From Bicyclus anynana (taxonomy: Eukaryota > Arthropoda > Insecta > Lepidoptera > Nymphalidae): 64,000 bases of DNA. Both the position numbers and the translations under genes were made by a program. The DNA lies in contig NC_069095.1 in assembly GCF_947172395.1 (NCBI RefSeq), forward strand, positions 11,035,321 through 11,099,320, given 5' to 3'. Below are positions 1 to 12,100 of the stretch, in pieces. The notes below the pieces were generated by a model. It did no database searches. It was not told the origin of the DNA and saw only the letters and a program-made list of their open reading frames with translations. Within the stretch, counting starts at the first letter, position 1, and each line of letters opens with the position of its first letter.

Positions 1-649
1 GCGCCTTCAAACTGAGCAATAAATAAAAAGGACATGGTAATGCGTCATTTTTCGCTTTTTAGAGTAACTATGGCATCTTTGAACTTGGCTCAAGTTTTTT
101 GTTAAAAAAGATTTATTATGAAATTAAATATCACGTGTCTTAAACGGTAAAGGAAACCCCTTATAAAAAAAACCTGCATACTGCAAGAATTTTTATAATT
201 ATCTAGGTGTGTGAAGTTTGCCAATTCGCATTGAGCCAGTGAACTATAAGCCTAACCCCACTCATTTTGAAAGGAGACTCCAATAAATACAAATTTATAC
301 GAGTAATGACATCTCACAAGACGTAGTAGGTAGTATGTTATAAAAAGAATATCGGATTTTTTTATCTGATAACAAAAATACTCTAATTTACTAAGCCCAG
401 CAAAGAAATCACAACAAAACATACGTTGGGTCAAATATCAAAGGGCATTCCCAGGCAGGCTGTTTTACTTTATCCCTTTTGCAAATAACGAAATACGGGC
501 ACATTATTCCCTTAGGGTTCAGATTGTTTCAACCGCGCTTCAGAGATATAAATTGAGAGTAAACAGACACGATTTGGGGTCACACGATACTTTTTGTATC
601 GACAATTTAACAGCTTTCGGACGTTCCATGTCTTTATTGTCCCTAGCCA
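1..649. other. Upstream flank with an old SINE fragment
   Basis: No gene recognised. Bases 121-282 match the interior and 3' part of the common SINE of this window (TATCACGTGTCTTAAACGG, TGTGAAGTTTGCCAATTCGC) with many changes. The rest shows nothing I can assign. Confidence 0.6.
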
Positions 650-905
650 TGGCCTAGCCATGACATAGCTCAGCGAGTCGCGAAGCTGAAGTGGCAATGG
701 CAGGCCACGTAGTTCTAAGAGCCGATGGCCGTTTGGGTCCCAAGGTGCTGGAATGGCAACCCCGCACCGGAAAGCGACCCCCCTCTTGGTGGATTTGGTG
801 GACGTGGATGCTGGCGGCTTGAGACCGCTGTGCTTGGAAGTCCATGCAAGAGGCCTATGTCCAGCTGTGGACGTCCTTCGGCTGATAATGATGATGATGA
901 TGGTC
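650..905 (+). mobile_element. RTE-type LINE 3' end
   Basis: Carries the C-terminal coding remnant of an RTE endonuclease-reverse transcriptase (ATAGCTCAGCGAGTCGCGAA, then the region coding RADGRLGPKVLEWQ) and the family 3' end GGCTGATAATGATGATGATG. Strongly 5'-truncated and not coding. Confidence 0.85.
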
Positions 906-1103
906 CCTATGTAAAGTATCGAAAGTGAAAAATTCTACTTCTCAGCAGTATGATTTAAAGTTTATTGCCATTAATAATAATAATAATAAAATTCATTAAA
1001 ATTTGAATTTTTCAGTTGTATTGGAATTGCAGACATTACATTAAAATTTAATAATTATTAACAGCTTTATAAAAAATTAAGTTACGATTAACTAGTAACT
1101 ATA

Positions 1104-1400
1104 TGTTTTTTTTTATTCTTTACAAGCCCTTGACTATAATCTCTCCTGATGGTAAGTGATGCTGCAATCTAAGATAGAAGCGGGCTAACTTGTTAGGAGG
1201 AGGATGAAATCCACACCCCTTTCGGTTTCTACACGACATCGTACCGGAACGCTAAATCGCTTGGCGGTTCGTCTTTGCCGGTAGGGTGGTAACTAGCCAC
1301 GGCAGGAGCCTCCCACCAGCCAGACGTGTATCAATTAAGAAAATCTCAATCGGCTCAGCCGGGGATCGAACCCAGGACCTCCGTCTGCTCTAGACTAATG
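1104..1400 (-). mobile_element. tRNA-derived SINE, second family
   Basis: Read on the minus strand it starts with a tRNA-like region (B-box GGGTTCGATCCCCGG at about 1355-1369), then ATTGAGATTTTCTTAATTGA, CTACCGGCAAAGACG and AACAAGTTAGCCCGCTTC, and ends in the A-rich tail seen here as the T-run near 1110. This is the fullest copy of this family in the window. Confidence 0.85.
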
Positions 1401-4400
1401 CTCAGTCTCTTTATATTCTGATGATTACTTTTCTCTTGTATTTTCTGAAGCGAACAAGCAATCTTTGTTTGAACTCAATTTTACGAGAAAAGAAAATGGA
1501 ATTTTCTTTATTGAATAAGGCGAACGGTCGTGTTTCCCTACACTTCAACCTTATTGATACTAAGGAAAATAAGGATTTCGTTCAAAAACTCCATTGAAAT
1601 AACAACTTTATGACAAGAATTAAAACTTGACAGACAGACAGACGGAGAACCAAGTGATACATTGAGAGTTCCGTATTTTCCTTTTGAGGTAAGTAACCCT
1701 AAAAAGAAATTGTTTTACCAACCAACTTTAAAAAAAGGAGGAGGTACTCAATTCGTCGTGTATGTTATTTTTTAATTTTATTTTTTAATGTTTCTTACCT
1801 CATAACTTCGTCATTTATTAATCAATTTTAAAAATTCTTATTTTGTTTGAAAGAGCATACTTTCAGATTGGTCCCATTTTATTTTCATTAAAATCGGTTC
1901 AGTAATTTCGTGTTGAAATCAAAATAATTAAAATACTTCTTATAAGTCGGTTCCATTTTTATGTTTAAAAGATTATTTATACCTATAGTCAAGTGGTTAA
2001 ACTGCTATGGTTATTTTAGTTTAGGGTTTCGATTCTTAAGTCGCGCTATGAATTTATGGTAGAATTTCGCGTTCTGACTCCGAGATCAGCCAGCCTTTAC
2101 AAATTGAGGAAGATCTGACCATAGCAGTAACTTAGACCATTATAAAGAAATATTATATAGGCAGGTTCACAATATTAAATCATTCATATTAATTAATAAA
2201 GTAAAAAAAATACACAACGCTTATACAACTATGGTACACTGAACACGAAAAGTGCTTAATAAAAAATGCACGAGCTTTACTGTTTGTTTGAGCGATAAAA
2301 ACAAACGTTTCTCCTATCGCGCTTTTGATATATTACTTTTTCGCACGCAGTCATTTCCTCTTGACCTTTGTGCATGTATGAATATTCACCATAGTTAAAG
2401 AGCTGGCGGATTTTATGGGTAGCTATTTGAGGCAAGCTTTAAACATGTACCTCTTCTATACTACCTTAATAGTAACACTGGAGGATGGAGACCTAAAAGG
2501 CTAAATCAACTTCTACATTTACGAAATAAGGATTTTATTTGCAAAAATATATCCTTGGCAATCTAAATATTTTTATACTTTTAAGTTTAATATTTAAAGA
2601 TTAAAAAATAAACAAGCCAGTTGTCTTTTTAATTTTTTTGCAAAATATAATAATTATGCAAGCATCTGGCAAGGTCAAAGAACTAAATAATGTGGATCGG
2701 ATTATTGCCAAAAAAACCTGAATTTTCGACATACCTATAGTGTTTGTATCGACCCAACTACTCCAGGTTTTCAGACCTGTATCATCTTTGTCGGATTGTA
2801 TTAAAAAAAATCACTTTGGAGGAGGAGGGGTTGAATTGGCCCAACTTCTTCCCTGTTTGTTTAACCAAAAACAAAACTATTGGACTACTTGTCCTATAAA
2901 TATAGACACATGACAAGTTTTCAACTTGCTTCAAATACCCATTCAAAAATGTAGACCAGCTCTCGCACTACATATTATGTAAATGGCAAATCAAGCCTCG
3001 ACCATCAATTTGGTCGGTCGTGCAATTTGCATTAACAAATTAGCATTAAAATTGCACCGCACAAGTTTCACTATGCACAATGTATAAAGTTTGCCATAAC
3101 ATGTAAAAGGTGTGAATTAACTATTCCTTTAATACAATGTATGCGCTTACGCGGACTTTAATTTAGCTAGATGCCGCTTCAACTAATAGTATGGCATTCA
3201 AAAATTGCCTACCTAGGACGATTAAATGCGTGTTTCCTAATATAAAGTATGCGTCAAATTCCGAAATCGATATAAAATGGGGTGTAGGTATAGTTGCGAA
3301 TGTTCTATAAAAGATGCCCAGTAGGTTATATTATAAAAATATCTGGAATGTCAGACGGACAACAGAAGTAAATAAAAATGGACTAACGGTTTGAAAACAA
3401 TCCATTTTTTGGCTGTTCATTTGGGATTTTCCGTTTTTGTTTCTAAACACCGCTTCTAGATTTAACGAAATCAAAAAATAAAATGAAAAAACATATGTCT
3501 ATAAGTTTTCTAGTTTTACTGAGACTGCTCTGGATCAGCAACTCACTATGTCTATAAGAAAGAGAAACTGTTTTGAATTTTCAATTTATTGATAAGCAAT
3601 TTAACGCATACTACAGTTACTGTAAAATAAAGAAATATCAAAAAATGATTTTCCCAGAAGGTACGGTAGGTAATAATTTAGCAACAAACAATTTTCTAGC
3701 GCTTTACGGAAATGTCATTTTCAATTCGCGGCACCGGCAGAATAGAATTTGAAAACTCGCACACAAAGGAAAATGCGGAAAATGCTATTTCATTCCCGCT
3801 CTGAGTTTTGCTTTGCGGGTTTTATATGGAAGTTATTTTCTTTTGTGTCATATTACGCCGCTTGCTCAGCCAACGGTGAAACAGTGGCGCAGTCATTTGA
3901 TAATATTATCAAAGAGCCTTTATATAATACTGTTTTGTGTGAAGTAAGATTTGCTGAAAAATAATTAGTATAATAATGTAAAAGATAACTACGGTTAAGG
4001 AAAGTCGAGTCAATTGCTATTGGTCTGGGTGTCTTGGAGCGAAAAGCTTCGACTAACACACCTTAAGAAGCTTTTCCTTTTTTTTCTGATTGTGTATCGT
4101 AGGCTCCTTAGGGGACCTCAGCGGCGTCACCGGGAGGTTTGGGCGAGGGCAGAAGCATCGCCTGACGGGGCCTGAAGGCAGAAGCAGAGAGATGTGTGGA
4201 ACGACTCTCTAAGGTGTTTTGGCTTGAGTGTATCAGTCCGGGCGCCCATAAAAAGCTTCCGAGTGACTGTTTGGTCAAGCGTTTGGTCAATGGTCATGGT
4301 CGGATACAAAAAGCAGGCATCCTTGAGACGGCGCGTATTGTGAGCTGGTTTCTCACGCAGAAGCCCTGATCAATGGCTTCTTGGGCACTAATGCCTCACG

Positions 4401-4734
4401 CCCTAAATGTCCCCGCAACGGTTTATTTTTGGTAAAAGTTTAAAATGAAAGTATTTATAAATAAGTGAATGTGATAAGAATATATCTAGATTCTAAACTA
4501 TAAAATATCTCGACCAATTTCCATGTGTTTTTTAAGTTTTTAGAGAATATTCTAAACGAATGAAAGAAAATGATAAATTCTGACGTAGGCATATTTAAAT
4601 TGGTTGTATAATCCTAGTGTATGTGCCTTGGGAAGCGCTGTTTTGTAAAAATCTCAGACTAGTTACATAAGGATCTGCCTCGCTAGACGTTATTTTTTTG
4701 TCAAAGTATGTACGAATACTGATCTAAAGCGATT
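1401..4734. other. No gene; mostly unique AT-rich DNA
   Basis: Nothing coding recognised. 1988-2150 has a weak tRNA-like look with a B-box-like GGTTTCGATTC and may be a decayed SINE. 4095-4430 is GC-richer and resembles an old transposon piece of unassigned family. A short GACAGACAGACAGACGG run lies near 1630. Confidence 0.5.
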
Positions 4735-5025
4735 CATCATCATCATCATCATTATCAGCCGATAAACGTCTACTGCTAGACATAGGCCTCTTGCATGACT
4801 TCCAAACAAAACGGTCTCAAGCCGCTCGCATCCAGCGGCTCCCTGCAACCCTCTTGATGTCTTCGGTCCACCTAGTGGAGGACAAACGACCAACACTGCG
4901 CTTTCCGGTGTGGGTTCGCCATTCCAGCACCTTGGGACCCCAATGTCCATCGGCTCTTCGAACTATGTGGCCTGCCCATTGCCACTTCAGCTTCGCGACT
5001 CGCTGAGCTATGTCGGTTCTTTGGT
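4735..5025 (-). mobile_element. RTE-type LINE 3' end
   Basis: Begins with a (ATC)n tract, the reverse of the ATG-rich tail, then ATAGGCCTCTTGCATGACTT and continues to CGACTCGCTGAGCTATGTCGG. It encodes a broken C-terminal LINE ORF on the minus strand. Confidence 0.85.
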
Positions 5026-5555
5026 TCGTCTATCACACTAATGCGATTAGTGATTTTTAAACTTCTAGACAAACGCGATCCATCACAGACTTCGCACTGC
5101 GCATCTTCGCTAATGAAGCGTAATGGCAACCAAGCGCTAACCAGCAAATCTAATGCGTCATAGAGGTCATCATAACATTAGTGTACCATAGCACAGTAAC
5201 ACATTTCCACGCAGTCCACCAACGTCCCAGTTATGGGAAATAAATCCCTTATCAGAGTCAGTAAGTACGTCGCCTCGGACGTTTACAGGTGCTTTCTAGT
5301 TATGCTTATCGCACTAATAGGCCGACCGCGTTCAACTGGGCCAGCAAATCTACAACACTTGAATACGAATAAACCCGTAACGTTCAAACTACGAGTGATA
5401 GCAAGTTGGATTGCGCTGGGAGAACAGTTCATTTGACGTATTTACGTGTTGTCTGAGGAACGGGTTAAAATCTAAATAGTTTAAAAGATGGTTTCTTATA
5501 GTTGATGGTTTATCTTGTTGATCAATCATCGTATTGGTCATGAGGTAGTAGAAAT
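5026..5555. other. Unassigned stretch upstream of flz
   Basis: No gene or recognised repeat. Moderately GC-rich compared with the flanks, so perhaps an older transposon relic. The short open frames here match nothing I know. Confidence 0.4.
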
Positions 5556-5905
5556 CTATATATATAAAACTCAAAGGTCTTAACGCACAGCCCAAACCAC
5601 TGGTCAGATCGCGCTGAAATTTGGCATGGAGGTAGATGTTATGACGTAGGAATCCGCTAAGAAAGGTCCTCCTCTCTCCAATTTTTCAGTTGTGTGCATT
5701 TTAAGAAATTAAATATTACGTGTCTCAAATGGCGAAAGAAAAACATCGTGAGGAAACCTGCATACCAGAGAATTTTCTTAATTATCTGCGTGTGTGAAGT
5801 CTGCCACTACGCATTGGGTCAGCGTGGTGGACTATTGGCCTATCCCCTCTCATTCTGAGAGGAGACTTCAGCAGTGAGCCGAATATGTGTTGATGATGAT
5901 GATGA
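5556..5905 (+). mobile_element. Composite repeat: unknown element joined to SINE tail
   Basis: 5556-5680 (TATATATATAAAACTCAAAG.. CGCTGAAATTTGGCATGGAG) belongs to a different, Helitron-like family. From about 5681 it becomes the body of the main SINE (TTTTTCAGTTGTGTGCATTT onward) with a GATGATGATGATGA tail. The SINE's tRNA-like head is absent, so one element replaced or inserted beside the other. It ends 170 bp before flz exon 1. Confidence 0.75.
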
Positions 5906-6072
5906 ACTGTTATTAAAGTCTATTTTCTTTAACACAAACACATTACGGCGTACGTCTTCATATGAGGATAGCCGCCCCCTTGGTCTTTCTATTCCTAAAG
6001 CGTTACCTTCAGTGGCATGTTCGGTGGTCAGCACTATAACCAACGTGTCAGTAACGCTGTGCTTTGTTGTTG

Positions 6073-6076
6073 CAGG
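6073..6076 (+). promoter_or_regulatory. Candidate splice acceptor before flz exon 1
   Basis: A T-rich tract ending in GTTGTTGCAG places a 3' splice site at 6075/6076, eleven bases before the presumed start ATG. If used, the exon carrying the ATG is the second exon and the promoter and 5' UTR lie upstream of it. No TATA box or clear initiator could be assigned nearby. Confidence 0.5.
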
Positions 6077-6086
6077 TGTGGTTGTG

Positions 6087-6174
6087 ATGTCATGGTGGGC
6101 GGCGCTGGCGCTGCTTGCGCTGGGACTGGCAGTCAGCGCCGCACCGCGCGCCGGCTCCGGTGAGCTATTCTACA
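6087..6174 (+). CDS. flz: flz exon 1: start codon and hydrophobic leader
   Basis: Codes residues 1-29 plus the first base of codon 30. The ATG at 6087 is followed by a Trp/Ala/Leu-rich hydrophobic run (MSWWAALALLALGLAVSA) ending in a Val-Ser-Ala motif suited to signal peptidase cleavage near residue 18. The donor GTAAGC follows base 6174 (phase 1) and joins the acceptor at 48155/48156 to make an AGT (Ser) codon. A good acceptor (pyrimidine-rich tract ending in GCAG at 6072-6075) lies just upstream, so a separate 5' exon probably exists outside or unseen in the window. The reading frame stays open upstream of the ATG. The start is therefore likely but not certain. The last 13 bases and the donor belong to a tandem repeat. 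Confidence 0.85.
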
Positions 6175-9100
6175 GTAAGCATTTCTTACGCACTATTTCC
6201 TTTCCGTTTCCCTTTCGACGCGCACCGCGCACAACTAAATACATTTAGATATAATTTCTTTTGTCGGCGAAGGAATTTGGCACCCATTTAGATATCATTT
6301 CTTTTATTGGCGAAGTCAATAGCGACACATTTTTTATTGGCTTCCATTTTTACATTTAAGTTTTGATGGGAGCTATTTTACAGTAAGCATATCTTACGCA
6401 ATATTTCCTTTCCGTTTCCCTTTCGACGCGCACCGCGCACAACACTACTACATCAGATTCGCGATGGAATTTGACACCCATTTAGATAACATTTCTTTTG
6501 TCGGCAAAGTCGATAGCGACAGATTTTTAATATCGAATTTGGCTTCCATTTTTACATTTAAGTTTTGATGGGAGCTATTTTACAGTAAGCATATCTTACG
6601 CAATATTTCCTTTCCGTTTCCCTTTCGACGCGCACCGCGCACAACTAAATACATTCGCGGGTAGATTCGCGATAGAATTTGGCACCCATTTAGATATAAT
6701 TTCTTTTGTCGGTGAACACATTTTTAATATCAAATTTGGTTTGTGGAATGCCTCGCAACAAACAAACTCTAGTGAAGTTACTCTTGTAGCAAAGCGTCTG
6801 GTTATATGGTTCATCATATTATCCCGAGAAAAGTACACAAATTTACGCTTAATCACAGTATACTGAGACGGCTATGGACCCTTGAAACTAACTACCCCTT
6901 AAAGTCACCACCATCCTATCTTCAATGTTACCTACCGTTCTTACCAATAGTATAAGCAGGGGCCTACAAATTATCAGCTTTTATAAAACTACGAAGTCAT
7001 TAATCCAAGTATGTTCTCCTTTAGATAAAAATTTCTATCACAGACGCACACACGACTATACCTAGAGGGTTTTCCGATTACGTATTCAGACGTTTGGAAC
7101 CCTAAAAATTATAGATATTAATTGTACCTAATAATCATTTGCTTGTAAAGGTTGACTTGAGCATTCATTTGTAATGAGCATTCGTAGAATGTTACATCAC
7201 AGAAAAATACGAGAACATTTTAGCGAGCACTTTATCGAGCGTTCTGGCGAGCATTCTAGCGAGCAGATTTGCTTGGAGCTTTTTGCCGAGCCAAGCGTCT
7301 GTCACCGTTTCCACCAATGAGTATAAATGCTTTTGACGAGCATCAAATAGAGCATTCGCTAGAATTCTCAAGATGTTCGTAGCAATATTTGGCTCTATGC
7401 TTGGCTCGGCTCGTTGTTCAGTTAGACAAATATAAAAACGGCGAATGCTCGATGTTCTGTTACAAGTGAATGCTTAACTATACGCACCTTCAGAATCAAC
7501 TTGTCTTGCTAGTGTTGTGAAAACGTTTTTACGACATTATCAGAACGAGTTTTCGTGCAAAAAAGAAAACGGTACACCACTGTGATCTATTACGACGTGG
7601 TTAGGGACGTGTTTATCTGTAATAACATCTGATGCAGTACGTGTCGACAAATACACACAATGTGATTTGATTTGACGCGGCGAAAGTGTGACTTTGACAT
7701 GACACGGCTTGCGAGATTAAAGATTGACGAAATTATTCATAGGAAATATAGAACAGGCGCACACTAGCGTCAAAATCAGACATACTATAAGTCAAGGCTT
7801 AGTTTACAAGTACATTCGTAACGTCAGGTAATAATATTATTATAATGGTGATAATAATTGGTGGAAAACTTAAAATTAAAGTTACGAGGGTCCCAAACAT
7901 GCCTTGGTCCGAGAAGAGCCCGCAACAAACTCAGCGAATATAAGTGACATACAATATTAGAGGCCACGTATGCCCAGTGGTTAGCCAATGTGGCTTTGCA
8001 TGATAAGTTCACAGTTTCTATTCCTGGGTCAGGCTATAATTATTGGGCTTTTATTCCATAAAAAAAAATCCGTTAGTCAGTTCATTGTGGGGCTCAGACA
8101 GTAAGTAAAGTCAAGCAAGCTCCAAAAAGCTGGCTGTTTGTATGTCAATTTGGTTTTATCGACTATTAGAAGAAACTTTTTATTTAGGGAAGATTTTAGT
8201 ATAGGATAGGATATATTTGGAACAGTAGAGCTTTTTGTGACATAACACATTACTACTGAAATGCAAATTTGACATGTTATGCTTATATGGCAAATGTGGC
8301 TTAATTTATGTCCTAACTATGTAAGTTGGCACTTTGTACGATATGTATTTATATATATTTGATAGAACATACTTTGTATGTTCTGCGACCTTGTAGTGGT
8401 ATAAAAGCGTTGGTCGTTTAGGTTGATTGTTCAGATGCCAGTTCAGATCCATTAATTATTACATAATATAAAAAGGCAGGTTTTTTTCCATAAAGATATT
8501 TAAGAAAAATTACAACAATAATAATTTACAAGCAAGTTTAGTAGCAAGTGTGTGCTTCTTCTTAAGGTTATTCAAAGCGAAAGTGAATTGTCTTGAGATT
8601 TATTCGACGTGATGTGCTTCATGTAGTCACAAGCAATCTTTTATTTGGTTTGGTATTCAAAACCATACTCATAGATATACAAAATGCATGCATGTAGTAC
8701 CTGAGAGTATAAGTAATAAACATTTTTTAAAAGTACAAAGTTCGTAGAGCCGATGGACTTTGGGGTTCCAAGGTGTTGGAATGGCGACCCTGCACTAGAA
8801 AAAGTAGTGTTGGTCGACCAGGGATTCGCTGGAAAGAAATCGAACGCACAACTTTCCGCTTACCAGGGTATCAGGAAAATGCTGTTCTCAAACCATTCCA
8901 ACTTGAACCATAAAATGTGATTACGTTGAAGTTGTTTATGGCTTCAAGCGGGGCTTTAAAGATTTTGATGGCACTTTAACAGTCAGAGAGTGAATTAAAG
9001 TTTAAATCGAACTGTGGTTGTACGGCGTAAGTGGATTAAAACTGAACTTTTGATTCAATGTGAAAACGTTTTTTATTGATTAAAATGTTTTTTATTTTTT

Positions 9101-12100
9101 TTTTATTCTTTGCAAGTTAGTCTTGACTACAATCTCATCTGATGGTAAGTGATGATGCAATCTAAGATGAAGGCGGGCTAACTTGTCAAGCGTTGGATGA
9201 AAATCCACACCTACACGACATCGCACCGGAACGCTAAATCGCTTGGCGGTACGTCTTTACCGGTAGGGTGGTAACTAGCTACAGCAGCCAAAGCCCACCA
9301 GCAAAATAAAACTAGCAGACGCCTCGCGGTATCACTCGCTTAGTCCCGCTCCTGTGGGATTAAGGGGATAAAGTACAGCCTGTGTCACTCAATAATAACG
9401 TAGCTTTCTATTGCTAAAAGAATTTTCAAAATCGGTGTAGCATATCCAGAGATTACCTCATACAATCTTAAAAACTTTACTTCTTTATAATAATATTAGT
9501 ATATAAAATAAATTTGAATTTCACAGATGTCCGTATTCGTAATAAAAATAAACAACGTTATCAAAATATGGCGCTATCCATTACATTAAATAGGTATTTT
9601 ATATTCGGATATAAATTCACATACGATATTGATGCGGTAATCCTCTAGAATTAAGGTTATTTATACGGGGGTAGATAATGACTGGTAATTTATGAGGGTA
9701 GTCTGTTTCGTTGTTGTTAGTCTGAGAGCGGGCGGCAATTTCGGTGTCGGTTTATTTAACTTGATTGTATAGTGTATACTCCTAGTGTATGTGTCTTGGG
9801 AAATGCTGATATATGATATACAACAAACTAGCGGTTTTTTTTTTACCTCGTTCAGATCGTTCCACTCGTTGGTAATCTAGTTGGTTGGTTTAGCCACAGA
9901 CAGACATTCAGACATACTCATAGTCATAGACCACCAATAAACCGAGTGGAAGTATCTATACACATTGAACAATGCGGCTTACATTGGTCTGCCCTAAGGT
10001 ATAGGCGTTAAACCTGTACTCCTAGTTTACCAGGCAGCTATTTATTTTAGATACTGGTCCGTTCGATAGCCCTGGTCCGCACCAAAGAACTCTTAAATCA
10101 AAATTCATTTAGCCTATTTAATATACTCAATATTTTATGTACTTGGGCTTAGTTTACAAGTACTTTTGAAACGTCAAGGTTGACTATTTGTTAACACTGC
10201 TGAAGGATATTACTGTATTATTACTTACATTCCTCAGTGCCTGAAGACAAAAGTCTTCGAACAGTGCGTGTTGCCAGTGATGACCTATGAACCACATAAG
10301 AAAGCTCAGAGTCACTCAGCGGGCGATAGAGCGAGCTATGCTTGGAGTTTCACTGCGTGATCGATATAGGATATCCGCAGAAAAACCAAAGTCACTGACA
10401 TAGCTCAACGAGTTGCGAAGCTGAAGTGGCAATGGGCGGGGCACATAGTTCGAAGAGCCGATGGACTTTGGGGTCCCAAAGTGCTGGAATGGTGACCCCG
10501 CACTAGAAAGCGTAGTGTTGGTCGATCCCCACCAGCTGGACTGACGACATCAAGTCGCAGGGATTCGCTGGATGCAGGTATATCAGATGTTTGGAAGTCC
10601 CTACAAAAGGCCTATGTCCTGCAGTGGACTTCCATCGGCTGATATGATGATGATGATGATGATGATTACTTATATAAGTAACTTGCCAGATGAGCAATTC
10701 AAAAATGCCACCAGCTCTGAAACTATTAAGACATGTAAGTATTATATTATTCTTATGTTGGCACTTGACACGTGTCGAGACGTATACCACTAGATCGCTT
10801 GAGTAATAGTGGTTGACAACGTTTTTATTACAACCCCGCTAGCCTGCAGTATTTATTATCTGGCTGACTGTATAATAAATGAATACTGTAGCCTTATAAG
10901 CACTTTATTATATTAGTCAGCAAGATCTTTCTGAATTTTCCCTCTTTCACTCTATCAAGAGTTACGCAGAAACGAAAGAGTTAAGCAGATCCGTATATAA
11001 CAAGCAATTTTTCAGCACTTGGTATGACTAAATTGCACTGAAGGTAGGGATTTTTTTATTTTGTACAAAAATCGAAATATAACTTAAAAACCATAAAATT
11101 TCGACTAACATATATTGCGTTATTTTAGTCTGCAACTCTGCCCCGCAACCTCTCTCTGCTCCGGTGGACAGACACAGTACGCCACTCCGCATTAGTCCGT
11201 TTCTCCGCTACGCTCACTCGGTCCACTCTAGTGGACAGGCAGCCTTAGATCAGGTGAGATCGTGGTCAAGCGCGAGCCTATTCCATATAATAAACCATCG
11301 CTGGTTTTCCAATGAACCGTAGATCAGTTTTTAGCGACGGTGCCTTGCGGAAATTTATAACCCTTAATAAATATAAAATGCTTGCTAAAAATATTGCAAA
11401 ATCGAGACACACTTAGATTAGTTTTAAAATCGCTTGGTCATCGAAAAACTACGAATTCCGCAAGTAACGAAAGCTATTACCGCCCCAAAAAGGGTTAGGT
11501 GGACAAAACCTAAACAAAAAAGTTTCTGTGCAGTTGACGTGGTTTTAATGGAACAAAATAAAGGTCATAACACATATATCAACTCGGTAAGGGATTGTCA
11601 CCGTAACAACTCGAGCCGTTCAGTATTTTTTGTGTGAAACTCCTGTACCGCACACTAATCGGAGTCGAATCGTATCTATATATCGTAATCGTAATACGTG
11701 GTCAATTTGCTGTTTCTCATACGACATGTTTTCTCGTACGGCATATACGGCGTGTTCGGGTACCTACACGTCTCTATGTTTCTTTTTATCCTCTTTATCA
11801 GATATCATATAATAATAGTCATAGCTAAGATATCTCGCATTCCGTAATCGGAACATAACCTATATGAGTTCGGATGCAAACTGAACTAGTGTCGGAACTT
11901 CAAGCGTCGGTGAACTGTTAGCGCGTCCTCGCCTAGCCATAGCCGAGGCGACGGCGTACTGAAGCGAGGTTCAAATGTGGTACATTTCTATTAGTGTGTT
12001 ATGACCTTAACTTGAAAACAAAAGCATAGGCAAGAGTTAGGGGTGGAAAATTGATCGCCAAATAGATCATGCTCTCTTTTCATATTTTTTGTAGTCGTTG

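Noticed and set aside
5874..6248. A 124-codon open frame covering flz exon 1
   Set aside because: Its first half lies in SINE tail and flank and its end is intron repeat; only 6087-6174 fits the spliced protein.
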